Assembly: GCA_025964405.1 (NCBI GenBank)
Contig: JAOPYW010000209.1
Location: forward strand, 1 to 18,553
Direction of reading: 5' to 3'
DNA length: 18,553 bases
DNA from: Thermoleophilia bacterium
GTDB taxonomy: Bacteria; Actinomycetota; Thermoleophilia; Gaiellales; SKUG01
Part shown: positions 1 to 6,826 of the stretch, in pieces
Layout: every line of letters starts with the position of its first letter
How positions within the stretch are numbered: position 1 is the first letter of the stretch
Position numbers and translations under genes: made by a program
The notes under the pieces: generated by a model
Database searches by the model: none
Seen by the model: the letters and a program-made list of their open reading frames with translations, nothing else
What the model was told of the DNA's origin: nothing

Positions 1-733
1 AGCAGACGCACATGCCGGCCCAGCCGATCGCGAGGCGACGCAGGGCGCCGTCGTCGGCGATGTGGCGCACGCCGACGAGCATGCCGCGCCGGGCCCGTTC
101 GGTGACCGCACCCGCATGCCGCGCGACGCTTCCTCCCACCGACCCACGGATGCCGAAGAGGCACGCCGCAGCGACGACGGAGGAGAGGCCGTCGAGCAGG
201 AAGGCCGAACGCGCGCCGACGGTTGCCACGAGCAGGCCGCCGAGCACCGGACCCAGCATGTGCCCGGTGGTGCGGGCCATGCCCAGCACCGAGTTCGCGC
301 GTGCGAGGTCGGCCTCGGGCACGAGGTTGGGGAGCGCGGCGTCGAGCGCGGCGCCGCCGCAGGCCGCAGCGAACGTGCCGACGACCATGGCGAGGAGCAG
401 GTGCCAGATCGAGTGCGCGAAGGCGAGCGATCCGAACGCGACCGCGGCGGCGAGCTCGGCGACCACGGTGACCAGCTTGCGGTCGAGGTGGTCGCCGATC
501 CAGCCGACGAGCGGCGCTCCGGCCGTGCGAGCAAAGATCGACGCGAGCAGCACGAGCGAGGCGTCGCTCGCGCTCCCGGTCAGGTGCCAGGCGAGCGCGA
601 GCAGCGCGATGTACCCCGCTTCGGCACCCGCCATGGAGATGCCACGGCTGGCGGCGATGCGGGCGACGTCGCGGCGTGCGTGACGATGCGTATGGTTCGT
701 GGAACTGGATGTGGAGCGTTGCTCGGGGCGCAT
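1..733 (-). CDS. MFS transporter, N-terminal part (3' end cut by window edge)
   Basis: This is the first 244 residues of a major facilitator superfamily exporter; the C-terminal half lies beyond position 1. After a polar, Ser/His/Arg-rich start of about 25 residues there are alternating hydrophobic helices (for example GYIALLALAWHL and FGSLAFAHSIWHLLLAMVVG). The loop GWIGDHLDRK fits MFS motif A (GxLxDrxxRK) between helices 2 and 3. The segment LARANSVLGMARTTGHMLGP is typical of the EntS-like/MFS_3 branch. The ATG at 731-733 is preceded by a GAGG Shine-Dalgarno sequence about 6 nt upstream, and a TAGCGT -10 element lies further up. Substrate cannot be read from sequence; drug or siderophore export is the family norm. 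The reading frame was derived by reverse-complementing the region; long + strand frames over it are shadows. Confidence 0.85.
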   Translation of the reverse strand, partial: MRPEQRSTSSSTNHTHRHARRDVARIAASRGISMAGAEAGYIALLALAWHLTGSASDASLVLLASIFARTAGAPLVGWIGDHLDRKLVTVVAELAAAVAFGSLAFAHSIWHLLLAMVVGTFAAACGGAALDAALPNLVPEADLARANSVLGMARTTGHMLGPVLGGLLVATVGARSAFLLDGLSSVVAAACLFGIRGSVGGSVARHAGAVTERARRGMLVGVRHIADDGALRRLAIGWAGMCVC

Positions 734-757
734 GATGCGTGCCTCGGATGCGACGCG

Positions 758-763
758 ACGCTA
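758..763 (-). promoter_or_regulatory. -10 element upstream of MFS gene
   Basis: On the - strand TAGCGT fits the actinobacterial TANNNT -10 consensus. It would place the transcript start near 751, leaving an 18-nt leader that contains the GAGG ribosome binding site. No convincing -35 was seen. Confidence 0.35.
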
Positions 764-880
764 CCCGGGGTCGTGGCAGGGCCGACGACTGCGCGCGGAT
801 AGGTGCGAAGGTGGAGAGGTGGAACGGACGGGTGGAGCAGCAGGGCGCGACGTCGGTCGCGCGAGGGAGTCGTCCCTCGG

Positions 881-1033
881 TCAGCTGGTCGTTGCTGCGC
901 GCGGGGTGCGCGCAACGATTGCCTGGAGGCGAGTGCCTGCGGCAAGCGTCACTCCATGGAGCTTCGCGACGCCACCGACGACTGCCACCGTGTAGGTGCT
1001 GTCATTGGTGAAGGTGTCGCGGGGCGTTTCCAT
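881..1033 (-). CDS. Possible small protein of 50 residues
   Basis: A short - strand frame begins with METPRDTFTNDSTYTVAVVG and ends at the TGA at 881-883. Support is contextual. An AGGA sequence lies 7 nt before the ATG. A well-formed promoter (TTGTGC, 17 nt, TACAGT) lies about 60 nt upstream. Codon third positions are about three quarters G or C, as expected for a gene here. There is no recognisable domain, signal peptide or cysteine pair; the middle is mildly hydrophobic (TVAVVGGVAKLHGVTLAAG). It lies head-to-tail with the MFS gene, so a short two-gene unit is possible. It could also be a leader peptide or a chance frame. Longer in-frame extension upstream is unlikely because it would start near or before the predicted transcript start. 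Confidence 0.45.
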   Translation of the reverse strand: METPRDTFTNDSTYTVAVVGGVAKLHGVTLAAGTRLQAIVARTPRAATTS

Positions 1034-1096
1034 GAAGTGATCCTGTGTCCTGTGGTGCGGTGAACGGCCGACCCGTCGGGGCACGGCACGCTGGTC

Positions 1097-1125
1097 ACTG
1101 TAGCGGCGGTTTCGGGGCCGCACAA
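1097..1125 (-). promoter_or_regulatory. Sigma-A-type promoter of the small ORF
   Basis: Read on the - strand, TTGTGC (1125-1120) and TACAGT (1102-1097) are separated by 17 nt, with a predicted start near 1090. It closely resembles the sigH promoter in this window (TTGTCC, 18 nt, TACACT). It points away from disA. Confidence 0.55.
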
Positions 1126-1202
1126 CCCCCGAGCTGTGAGTTCAGCCGCTTCGGGCCGTCGATTGGTTCACTACGTTGACCGATCGGGTACCCCGTCGAG
1201 GT

Positions 1203-2300
1203 ATGTCTCCCGCTGAACCACGACGCGACCTCCAGCTCGTACGCGCACTCCGCGACATCGCGCCAGGCACCCCGATCCGCGAAGCGACCGATGACGTCAT
1301 CCGTGGCCGCACGGGTGCGCTGTTCGTCATGGCCGACGCCGAAGACATCGAACCGGTGCTCTCGGGCGGCATCCGCATCGACGTCGAGTTCTCGCCGAAG
1401 CTCGTCTACCAGCTCGCGAAGATGGATGGCGCGATCGTGCTCGACCGGAGCGCGCGTCGCATCAAGTGGGCGAACGTGCAGCTCGTACCCGACCCGCAGA
1501 TACCGTCGAGCGAGACGGGCACGCGCCACCGCAGCGCCGAGCGGACCGCGCGCCAGATCAAGGCGCTCGTGATCGCCGTCTCCGCCTCGCGTGACGTGGT
1601 CACGCTCTACACGAGTGACACGAGCTACCAGCTCGAACCGATCCGCTCGCTGCTCATCAAGGTCAACCAGGCGCTCGCGACGCTCGAGACGTACCGCATG
1701 CGACTCGACCAGGTGTCACACAGGTTGCTGTCGCGCGAACTCGCGGGCACGGCCACGCTCCTCGACGCACTCGTCGTGATCCAGCGCGCCGAGATGGCCA
1801 AGCGCATGGTGGCCGAGATCGAGCGGCACCAGGTGGAGCTGGGCCTCGAGGGGCGCCTCACCGAGATGCAGCTGCGTGAGTTGTCAGTTGGCGTGATGCC
1901 CGACCGCTCGGCGGTCGTGCGCGACTACATGGTCGACACCGACCCCGACACGCACCGCAAGATGCTCGACCGGCTCGGCCGCATCGGTGGCGAACGCCTG
2001 CTGCGGCTCGAGGACCTCGAGGTGCTGCTGGGCTACGACCGCGAGGTCAATCCCATCGACACGGTGGTGGAGCCGCGCGGCTACCGCGTGCTCAGCCGTA
2101 TCCCCGGCCTCTCGCAGGTGCTCGTCGAGCGCCTCGTGCAGCACTTCGGTTCGCTCACGCACGTGCTCGCTGCAAGCCCGCGCGAACTCGCCGTCGTCTC
2201 GGGCCTCGGCCCCGTGCGATCACGTGAGGTCTACGACTCGCTGCGCCGCATGCAGACCTACTTCTCGCATCCGCAGCAGCAGTCGCAGGGCGGCCGCTAG
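1203..2300 (+). CDS. disA: Diadenylate cyclase DisA (c-di-AMP synthase)
   Basis: DisA condenses two ATP into cyclic di-AMP and, in characterised homologues, scans DNA and is inhibited by branched structures. From the ATG at 1203 the protein has 365 residues, close to the mycobacterial enzyme. The DAC domain shows both signature motifs: DGAIVLD (about residues 75-81) and GTRHRSAER (106-114). A helical linker follows, then a C-terminal helix-hairpin-helix DNA-binding region (LSRIPGLSQVLVERLVQHFG). A TTG in frame at 1176 would add nine residues, but a TACGTT -10-like element at 1172-1177 would place the transcript start downstream of it, and the first conserved block begins soon after the ATG. 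GAGG lies only 1 nt before the ATG, so the start is not certain. radA, a usual upstream partner, is absent here. Confidence 0.96.
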   Translation: MSPAEPRRDLQLVRALRDIAPGTPIREATDDVIRGRTGALFVMADAEDIEPVLSGGIRIDVEFSPKLVYQLAKMDGAIVLDRSARRIKWANVQLVPDPQIPSSETGTRHRSAERTARQIKALVIAVSASRDVVTLYTSDTSYQLEPIRSLLIKVNQALATLETYRMRLDQVSHRLLSRELAGTATLLDALVVIQRAEMAKRMVAEIERHQVELGLEGRLTEMQLRELSVGVMPDRSAVVRDYMVDTDPDTHRKMLDRLGRIGGERLLRLEDLEVLLGYDREVNPIDTVVEPRGYRVLSRIPGLSQVLVERLVQHFGSLTHVLAASPRELAVVSGLGPVRSREVYDSLRRMQTYFSHPQQQSQGGR

Positions 2301-2377
2301 CCGAGCCCTCCACGACGAGTCGAGCGCCGCGCCGGAGGACCTTCGGGCACGACGCTCGATCCGAACTCGCTGGTCGC

Positions 2378-3292
2378 TCAGGGCTGCAGCAGCAGCGCCG
2401 CGAACTCCTCGTCGGCGGTGTGCGGCTTCCGGGTCGGCGTGGCCGCGGTGACGGTCACCGATGTCACGGTTGCCTCGGCCGCCTCGTCGACGGCGTCGGT
2501 GAGGTGGTGGATGGCGTCGTCGAGCTCCTCGATCGAGGCGCTCAGCGTGGTCGTGAGCGGCGTGCTCAGTGCCGAGGATGCGGATTCCTCGACCTCCGCC
2601 GAGAATCGGTGTGCCGCCTCGAGCGCCTTCTGCTGACCGAAGGTCGGCACGGGGCGTCGCGTCGGCTGCTCGAGCGCCTCGACGATGCGCTTCACGGGAG
2701 CGACCTTGTCCATCTCGCGCACGGCATCCTCGAACTGCTGCAGCGCGTGCTGCATCGTGCGGGCGATCTCGTGGCGGACCGTGTCGAGCTTCTCGAGCTT
2801 CTGCTGCGAGACGTCGACGTCGGTCTCGAAGCGCAGGAACATGTCGCGCGCTTCCTCGCGCGCCGACTGCAGGATCATGTTCGCCTCGGCGCACACGCGA
2901 TCCACGAGCTGCAGCGACCGCGCCTGGGCGTCGGCCTCGATCTCGTCAGCGCGCTCGCGCGCGGTGCGCTCCAGCTCGGCCGCCACCGAACGGGCACGTG
3001 TGACCTCGCTGTCGACATAGGTCGCCCGGTCGTTCCAGTAGCGCAGCTCGGCGCGGGCCCGCGTCAGGTCGTGGCGGGTCTCCGAGGTCTCGTGCTGGGC
3101 GTGCTGCAGGTCTTCGCGCAGGGTCTCGACGTGGGCCTCGAGGTCCGCGATGCGGGCCTCATTGCGGAGGAGTGCGTCATCGACCACGTCGACGTCGTAA
3201 CCACGCAGGCGGCGACGGAACCGCGCACCTCGTTCGAAGGTGTCCATGGACGCGGGCGTCATGGTGGTGCTGGTAGTCGAGCGCTCGCTCAT
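2378..3292 (-). CDS. DivIVA-like coiled-coil protein
   Basis: A 304-residue protein. The N-terminal block FRRRLRGYDVDVVDDALL (about residues 22-39) matches the DivIVA signature, which is also found in GpsB/Wag31-type proteins. It is followed by a long heptad-rich, charged coiled coil running through about residue 190. The C-terminal third is lower in complexity, with Ala, Thr and Ser, and probably flexible. Family members bind curved membrane at poles or septa and organise cell wall growth, but this one is divergent and no partner can be named. The ATG at 3290-3292 has AAAGGA with good spacing; a further 73 in-frame codons upstream are compositionally unlike the protein and are rejected. It is convergent with disA (77-nt gap) and divergent from carD. 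Confidence 0.8.
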   Translation of the reverse strand: MSERSTTSTTMTPASMDTFERGARFRRRLRGYDVDVVDDALLRNEARIADLEAHVETLREDLQHAQHETSETRHDLTRARAELRYWNDRATYVDSEVTRARSVAAELERTARERADEIEADAQARSLQLVDRVCAEANMILQSAREEARDMFLRFETDVDVSQQKLEKLDTVRHEIARTMQHALQQFEDAVREMDKVAPVKRIVEALEQPTRRPVPTFGQQKALEAAHRFSAEVEESASSALSTPLTTTLSASIEELDDAIHHLTDAVDEAAEATVTSVTVTAATPTRKPHTADEEFAALLLQP

Positions 3293-3585
3293 GAAGGTCC
3301 TTTCGGGCAGTACGGCTCGAATGATGTTCCCTCCGACAGCCCGACGAAAACGCAGTTGGCGCCATGTCACGTCGATCGGACGCACGCCGCGTCGCTGGCC
3401 GGTGCCCCTCGTCGGCCACACGCGGGTGCGCATGCGGCCACCGCCGCAGGATCGACCGTGCCACGCGGCCTCCCGGCCCGATGCTCTGGTGTCAGTCCCA
3501 CTCCGGCACACCCCACCGGGTCTCGTTTTACTACTGATCCGACGGGGAATCTTGGAGTGGTGACGGTTAGACGCCAGACGTGCAT

Positions 3586-3611
3586 CATCCAGCGGTTGGA
3601 TGCGTTAGAAT
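3586..3611 (+). promoter_or_regulatory. carD promoter with overlapping dyad
   Basis: TAGAAT (3606-3611) is a good -10 element; the predicted start is near 3618, giving a leader of about 77 nt. Directly in front lies an inverted repeat, CATCCA (3586-3591), GCGGT, TGGATG (3597-3602), filling the -35/-10 spacer. No good -35 is visible, which would suit a promoter needing an activator or CarD/RbpA help, or one covered by a repressor at the dyad. Both regulatory readings are inference. Confidence 0.45.
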
Positions 3612-3680
3612 CTCACCTGTGAAACCCGGTCTTGCGAGTCGCAGCCCACGCTGCGCCATCCCCGCACTCGACGAGACCTG

Positions 3681-3687
3681 AAGGAGG
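3681..3687 (+). promoter_or_regulatory. Shine-Dalgarno sequence that decides the carD start
   Basis: AAGGAGG is the strongest ribosome binding site seen in the window. It is only 1 nt from the in-frame ATG at 3689 but 7 nt from the GTG at 3695. This favours GTG as the true start and leaves the ATG as a decoy. Confidence 0.65.
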
Positions 3688-3694
3688 AATGCTT

Positions 3695-4246
3695 GTGTTC
3701 GAGCTCGGCGACAAAGTGGTCTACCCACACCACGGTGCCGGAACGGTTGTCCAGAAGGAAACCAAGAATGTGCTCGGCGAGGACCGTGAGTACCTCACGA
3801 TCCGCATCCTCCACAATGACATGACGGTCATGGTTCCTTCCGACAACGTCGACAAGGCTGGCCTGCGCAAGGTCATCGGCGAAGACACCGTGGAAGAAGT
3901 GCTCGGCGTGATCAAGGGCGGCGGCACCAACATGCCGAAGAACTGGAACCGCCGCTTCAAGCACAACCGCGACAAGATGAAGACCGGCGACATCTTCGAG
4001 CTGGCGGAGGTCGTTCGCAACCTCTCCATCCGCGACGGTGACAAGGGTCTCTCGACCGGCGAGAAGCAGATGTTCGGCAAGGCCAAGAAGATCCTGGCCT
4101 CCGAGCTCATGTACGCCAAGGACATGGACGAGGAAGCAGCCGACCTGTACCTCGACGACCTCCTCGACAAGATTGCCGAGACGCGTGTACCGGTCAAGGC
4201 GGGCGCAGCCGACGACGACGTCGATTTCGCCAGCGACGACGACTGA
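3695..4246 (+). CDS. carD: CarD family transcriptional regulator
   Basis: CarD binds the RNA polymerase beta subunit and the upstream edge of the -10 region, and stabilises open complexes, especially at rRNA and other housekeeping promoters. The 183-residue product starts FELGDKVVYPHHGAG, the hallmark of the N-terminal RNAP-interaction (Tudor-like) domain. The C-terminal helical DNA-binding domain includes NWNRRFKHNRDKMKTGD and LSTGEKQMFGKAKKILASEL. The protein is about 20 residues longer than mycobacterial CarD because of an acidic tail ending DDDVDFASDDD. The GTG start is chosen from ribosome binding site spacing. It is probably monocistronic: a strong hairpin follows the stop and the next gene is 166 bp away. 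Confidence 0.96.
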   Translation: MFELGDKVVYPHHGAGTVVQKETKNVLGEDREYLTIRILHNDMTVMVPSDNVDKAGLRKVIGEDTVEEVLGVIKGGGTNMPKNWNRRFKHNRDKMKTGDIFELAEVVRNLSIRDGDKGLSTGEKQMFGKAKKILASELMYAKDMDEEAADLYLDDLLDKIAETRVPVKAGAADDDVDFASDDD

Positions 4247-4261
4247 GTGAGCGAGCGTCGC

Positions 4262-4279
4262 GCATGAGCTTGCTCATGC
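4262..4279 (+). terminator. Short hairpin after carD
   Basis: GCATGAG (4262-4268) and CTCATGC (4273-4279) form a perfect 7-bp stem around a CTTG tetraloop, 15 nt after the carD stop. It has no U-tract. It may act with the larger hairpin just downstream. Confidence 0.4.
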
Positions 4280-4292
4280 ACTGAGCTTCGTC

Positions 4293-4328
4293 CCAGGGGC
4301 GGCATCGGGCAACCGGTGCCGCCCCTGG
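4293..4328 (+). terminator. Long GNRA-capped hairpin after carD
   Basis: CCAGGGGCGGCA (4293-4304) pairs perfectly with TGCCGCCCCTGG (4317-4328). The interior continues with a U-G wobble and CGG/CCG, closing on a GCAA tetraloop, for a stem of 16 pairs. It lacks a U-tract, as is common for actinobacterial terminators or 3'-end stabilisers. Confidence 0.7.
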
Positions 4329-4396
4329 TGTATCTCGGGGGAGCGGTGCGCGCAGCGGAAGCCGAGGTCGGCACGGGCGAAATCCCCGTGGTCGGG

Positions 4397-4402
4397 TAGG
4401 CT
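4397..4402 (+). promoter_or_regulatory. -10-like element before the PIN/TRAM gene
   Basis: TAGGCT matches TANNNT and would start transcription near 4409, leaving almost no leader before the TTG at 4413. The element lies inside a dyad, GGTAGGC (4395-4401), TCCT, GCCTACC (4406-4412), that abuts the start codon. No -35 is evident. Confidence 0.35.
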
Positions 4403-4412
4403 CCTGCCTACC

Positions 4413-5459
4413 TTGGTTCTCATCACCCGCATCGTGGCGGCCCTCATCCTGGGCGTCGCCGGTTACCAGCTCGGTCAGGCCACCAAGCTCGGCGAGCGCC
4501 TGCCCGGCTACGGCGAGGCTGCCCTCAACTTCGGCGTGCTCATCCTGCTCGGCGCGATCGTCGGCTGGTTCGTCGGCGGCATCGTCGGCAAGCTGCTCCT
4601 GCGCTACCTCGGTCGGTTCAACACCCGCGCCACCGATCGCTCCGGTCCCGAACTCGTCGTCGGCACCATCGGCCTCATCGTCGGGCTCGCGGTCAGCGCG
4701 CTCATCTCACTCCCGCTCTCGCAGCTCAAGCCGGTCGGGCCGTACCTGCTGCTCCCGATGACGCTGATCGTCGCCTACGTCGCTGCCGAGATCGCCGCCG
4801 CCAAGCACCGCGACATCCTCCGCCTCTTCAACGTGCATCCCGACGGCGACGAGGAGCAGTCGCATGCGCGCGCCAAGCTGCTCGACACGAGTGCGCTCAT
4901 CGACGGCCGCGTGGCCGACGTCGCCGCGGCGGGCTTCCTCGAGGGTGAGCTCGTCGTGCCCGTCTTCGTGCTCGAGGAGCTGCAGAACATCGCCGATTCC
5001 TCCGACGACGTGCGCCGCGCACGCGGCCGCCGCGGGCTCGAGATGGTCACGCGCCTGCGCAAGGCCAAGCGCGTCACGACCACCGATGAGGATCCAGCGC
5101 CGAGCGCCCCCGTCGATGCACGCCTCGTGCGGCTCGCGGCCGCCCACGGCTGGTCGATCATCACCAACGACGTGAACCTCGCGAAGCTCGCCGAGGCCCA
5201 GGACCTCCCCGTGCTCAACGTCAACCGGCTGGCCAACGCGCTCAAGGTCGACCTCGTGCCCGGCGAGCGCCTCGACGTGAAGCTCGTGCGCGAGGGCAAG
5301 GAGGCCGGGCAGGGCGTCGGCTACCTCGACGACGGCACGATGGTCATCGTCGAGGGCGGCGGCGAGCAGCTCGGCAGCACGGTCGCGGTCGAGGTCTCGA
5401 GCATGCTCCAGAGCCCGACCGGCAAGCTCGTATTCTCCAAACTGGCAGGACCCACATGA
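4413..5459 (+). CDS. Membrane-anchored PIN/TRAM domain protein (YacL-like)
   Basis: The 348-residue protein has three parts. The N-terminus carries four hydrophobic segments (about residues 5-22, 36-65, 80-102 and 110-128). A PIN nuclease-like domain begins KLLDTSALIDGRV near residue 150 and contains the acidic positions expected of the fold, for example the D of LLDTSALIDGR and those of SIITNDVNLAKLA. A TRAM RNA-binding domain occupies the C-terminus (LDVKLVREGKEAGQGVGYLDD onward). This is the architecture of B. subtilis YacL, whose gene sits at the same place next to ispD; its substrate is not established. The start is TTG with no Shine-Dalgarno sequence. The stop overlaps ispD by ATGA, so the two genes are translationally coupled. 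Confidence 0.92.
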   Translation: MVLITRIVAALILGVAGYQLGQATKLGERLPGYGEAALNFGVLILLGAIVGWFVGGIVGKLLLRYLGRFNTRATDRSGPELVVGTIGLIVGLAVSALISLPLSQLKPVGPYLLLPMTLIVAYVAAEIAAAKHRDILRLFNVHPDGDEEQSHARAKLLDTSALIDGRVADVAAAGFLEGELVVPVFVLEELQNIADSSDDVRRARGRRGLEMVTRLRKAKRVTTTDEDPAPSAPVDARLVRLAAAHGWSIITNDVNLAKLAEAQDLPVLNVNRLANALKVDLVPGERLDVKLVREGKEAGQGVGYLDDGTMVIVEGGGEQLGSTVAVEVSSMLQSPTGKLVFSKLAGPT

Positions 5460-6307
5460 CGCACGGCTTCAACGACGACGACCTCATCGACGAGGTTGCC
5501 GTGATCATCGTCGCCGCCGGCGCGGGCACCCGCCTCGGCGCCAAGCGCCCGAAGGCCCTCGTCGGGCTCGCCGGCGAGGCGATGCTGTCGCACTCGCTGC
5601 GCGCGTTCGAGCAGCACTCGGCGGTCGACTCGATCATCCTCGTGGTGCCCGAAGACTGGATCGGACCGGTCGAGGTGCTCGTCGAAGACCTGGGCTGCGA
5701 CAAGGTCTCGTCGATCGAGGCGGGGGGAGCTTCGCGCGCAGCCAGCGTCGTCGCGGGCCTGGCCGCGGTCGCCGATCGCCGCGGCACAGCCGTGCTCGTG
5801 CACGACGCCGCGCGCCCGCGCGTGCCCTCGTCGCTCGTCGATCGCGTGCTCGCGCCGCTGGCCGAGGGGTGGGATGGCGTCGTGCCGGGCCTGCCCGTCG
5901 CCGACACCATCAAGGTCATCGGCGAGGGTGGCGCGGTCACCGCGACCCTCACGCGCGACCAGCTGAGCGCGGCCCAGACGCCGCAGGCCTGTCGAGCCAG
6001 CGCCCTGCACGCAGCACTGCGCGACAAGTCGGAGGAGGAGCTCGCGGCCTTCACCGACGACACGCAGGCGATCGAGCTCAACGGCGGTCGCGTGCGCATG
6101 GTCGTGGGCGACACCCGCACGATCAAGATCACCACCGCCGACGACCTCGCAGCCGTCGAGCGCGCGCTCCAGCCGATGCCCCAGGTGCTCGCCGTGACCC
6201 AGGTCGACGGCGCGACCCACGCGCAGGGCGACATGGATTCCGACAGCGAGCACCCCGACGACCTCGTCGAGCTCGATGCCGACGACCTCGCAGGCACCGA
6301 GTCGTGA
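5456..6307 (+). CDS. ispD: 2-C-methyl-D-erythritol 4-phosphate cytidylyltransferase
   Basis: IspD couples MEP to CTP to give CDP-ME in the MEP route to isoprenoids. The nucleotide-binding loop AAGAGTRLGAKRPKAL lies at residues 20-35. The family blocks VHDAARPRVP, SAAQTPQACR and the region around FTDDTQAIE are present. At 283 residues it is about 50 longer than usual; the excess is an Asp/Glu-rich tail after about residue 236, ending ELDADDLAGTES. The ATG overlaps the stop of the PIN/TRAM gene (ATGA) and its own stop overlaps ispF (GTGA), so the three are one operon. The next pathway step (IspE) is not in the window. Confidence 0.96.
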   Translation: MTHGFNDDDLIDEVAVIIVAAGAGTRLGAKRPKALVGLAGEAMLSHSLRAFEQHSAVDSIILVVPEDWIGPVEVLVEDLGCDKVSSIEAGGASRAASVVAGLAAVADRRGTAVLVHDAARPRVPSSLVDRVLAPLAEGWDGVVPGLPVADTIKVIGEGGAVTATLTRDQLSAAQTPQACRASALHAALRDKSEEELAAFTDDTQAIELNGGRVRMVVGDTRTIKITTADDLAAVERALQPMPQVLAVTQVDGATHAQGDMDSDSEHPDDLVELDADDLAGTES

Positions 6308-6807
6308 GCGACGCGGTCAGCGACGTCACCCGGCTCCGTGTCGGCACCGGCTTCGACGTGCACGCCTTCGAGGAGGGCGGTCGGCTCGTGCTTGCGGGCG
6401 TCGAGATCCCGCACACCCACGGCCTCGTCGGTCACTCCGATGCCGACCTCATCGCCCATGCCGTGACGGATGCGCTGCTCGGCGGCGCGGGCCTGGCTGA
6501 CATCGGCGAGTACTTCCCCGCGGAGGCGGTCGCTGCGGGCGCCGATTCGATGGGCCTGCTCGGGCAGATCGTCGACCTCCTCGACGAGCGTGGCTGCGAG
6601 ATCGTCAACGTCGACTGCGTCGTCGCGATGCAAGCGCCCAAGCTCGCACCGCACCGCGACGCGATGCGCACGAGCCTCGCTGCCGTGCTCCGCGCCGACG
6701 TCGACCGCGTCACCGTGCGCGCGTCGACCACCGACCACCTCGGCTTCATCGGCCGCCGCGAAGGCGCTGCAGCGATCGCGACCTGCCTGGTGCTGCGCGG
6801 CGCCTGA
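6304..6807 (+). CDS. ispF: 2-C-methyl-D-erythritol 2,4-cyclodiphosphate synthase
   Basis: IspF cyclises CDP-ME-2-phosphate to MEcPP. The 167-residue product carries the metal ligands of the family: D18 and H20 in GFDVHAF, and H52 after HSDADLI. It also has the C-terminal CMP-binding stretch TTDHLGFIGRREGAAA. The usual loop after DIGxxFP (DTDPxxKGADS) is changed here to AEAVAAGADSM, losing the DTDP and Lys positions. The GTG start at 6304 overlaps the ispD stop by GTGA; longer in-frame upstream readings are ispD shadow. It ends 19 nt from a convergent gene. Confidence 0.95.
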   Translation: MSDAVSDVTRLRVGTGFDVHAFEEGGRLVLAGVEIPHTHGLVGHSDADLIAHAVTDALLGGAGLADIGEYFPAEAVAAGADSMGLLGQIVDLLDERGCEIVNVDCVVAMQAPKLAPHRDAMRTSLAAVLRADVDRVTVRASTTDHLGFIGRREGAAAIATCLVLRGA

Positions 6808-6826
6808 GCCGCACGGAGTGCCGTCG

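Larger units (their letters stand above)
3293..3694. other. Divergent intergenic region, DivIVA-like gene / carD
   Basis: About 400 bp with no supported gene. The right end holds the carD -10 element, a dyad in front of it and the carD leader. Long + and - frames crossing it are extensions of shadow frames without start signals. No promoter for the - strand gene could be fixed with confidence. Confidence 0.7.

Noticed and set aside
62..802. Long + strand open frames over the left edge
   Set aside because: The - strand reads as a clear MFS transporter with motif A; the + frames are its antisense shadows.
1176..1202. TTG start for disA at 1176
   Set aside because: No Shine-Dalgarno sequence, it overlaps a -10-like TACGTT, and the extra residues are outside the conserved start of the family.
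2420..3622. 400-codon + strand frame opposite the DivIVA-like gene
   Set aside because: The - strand frame has a DivIVA signature, a heptad pattern and a Shine-Dalgarno sequence; the + frame has none of these.
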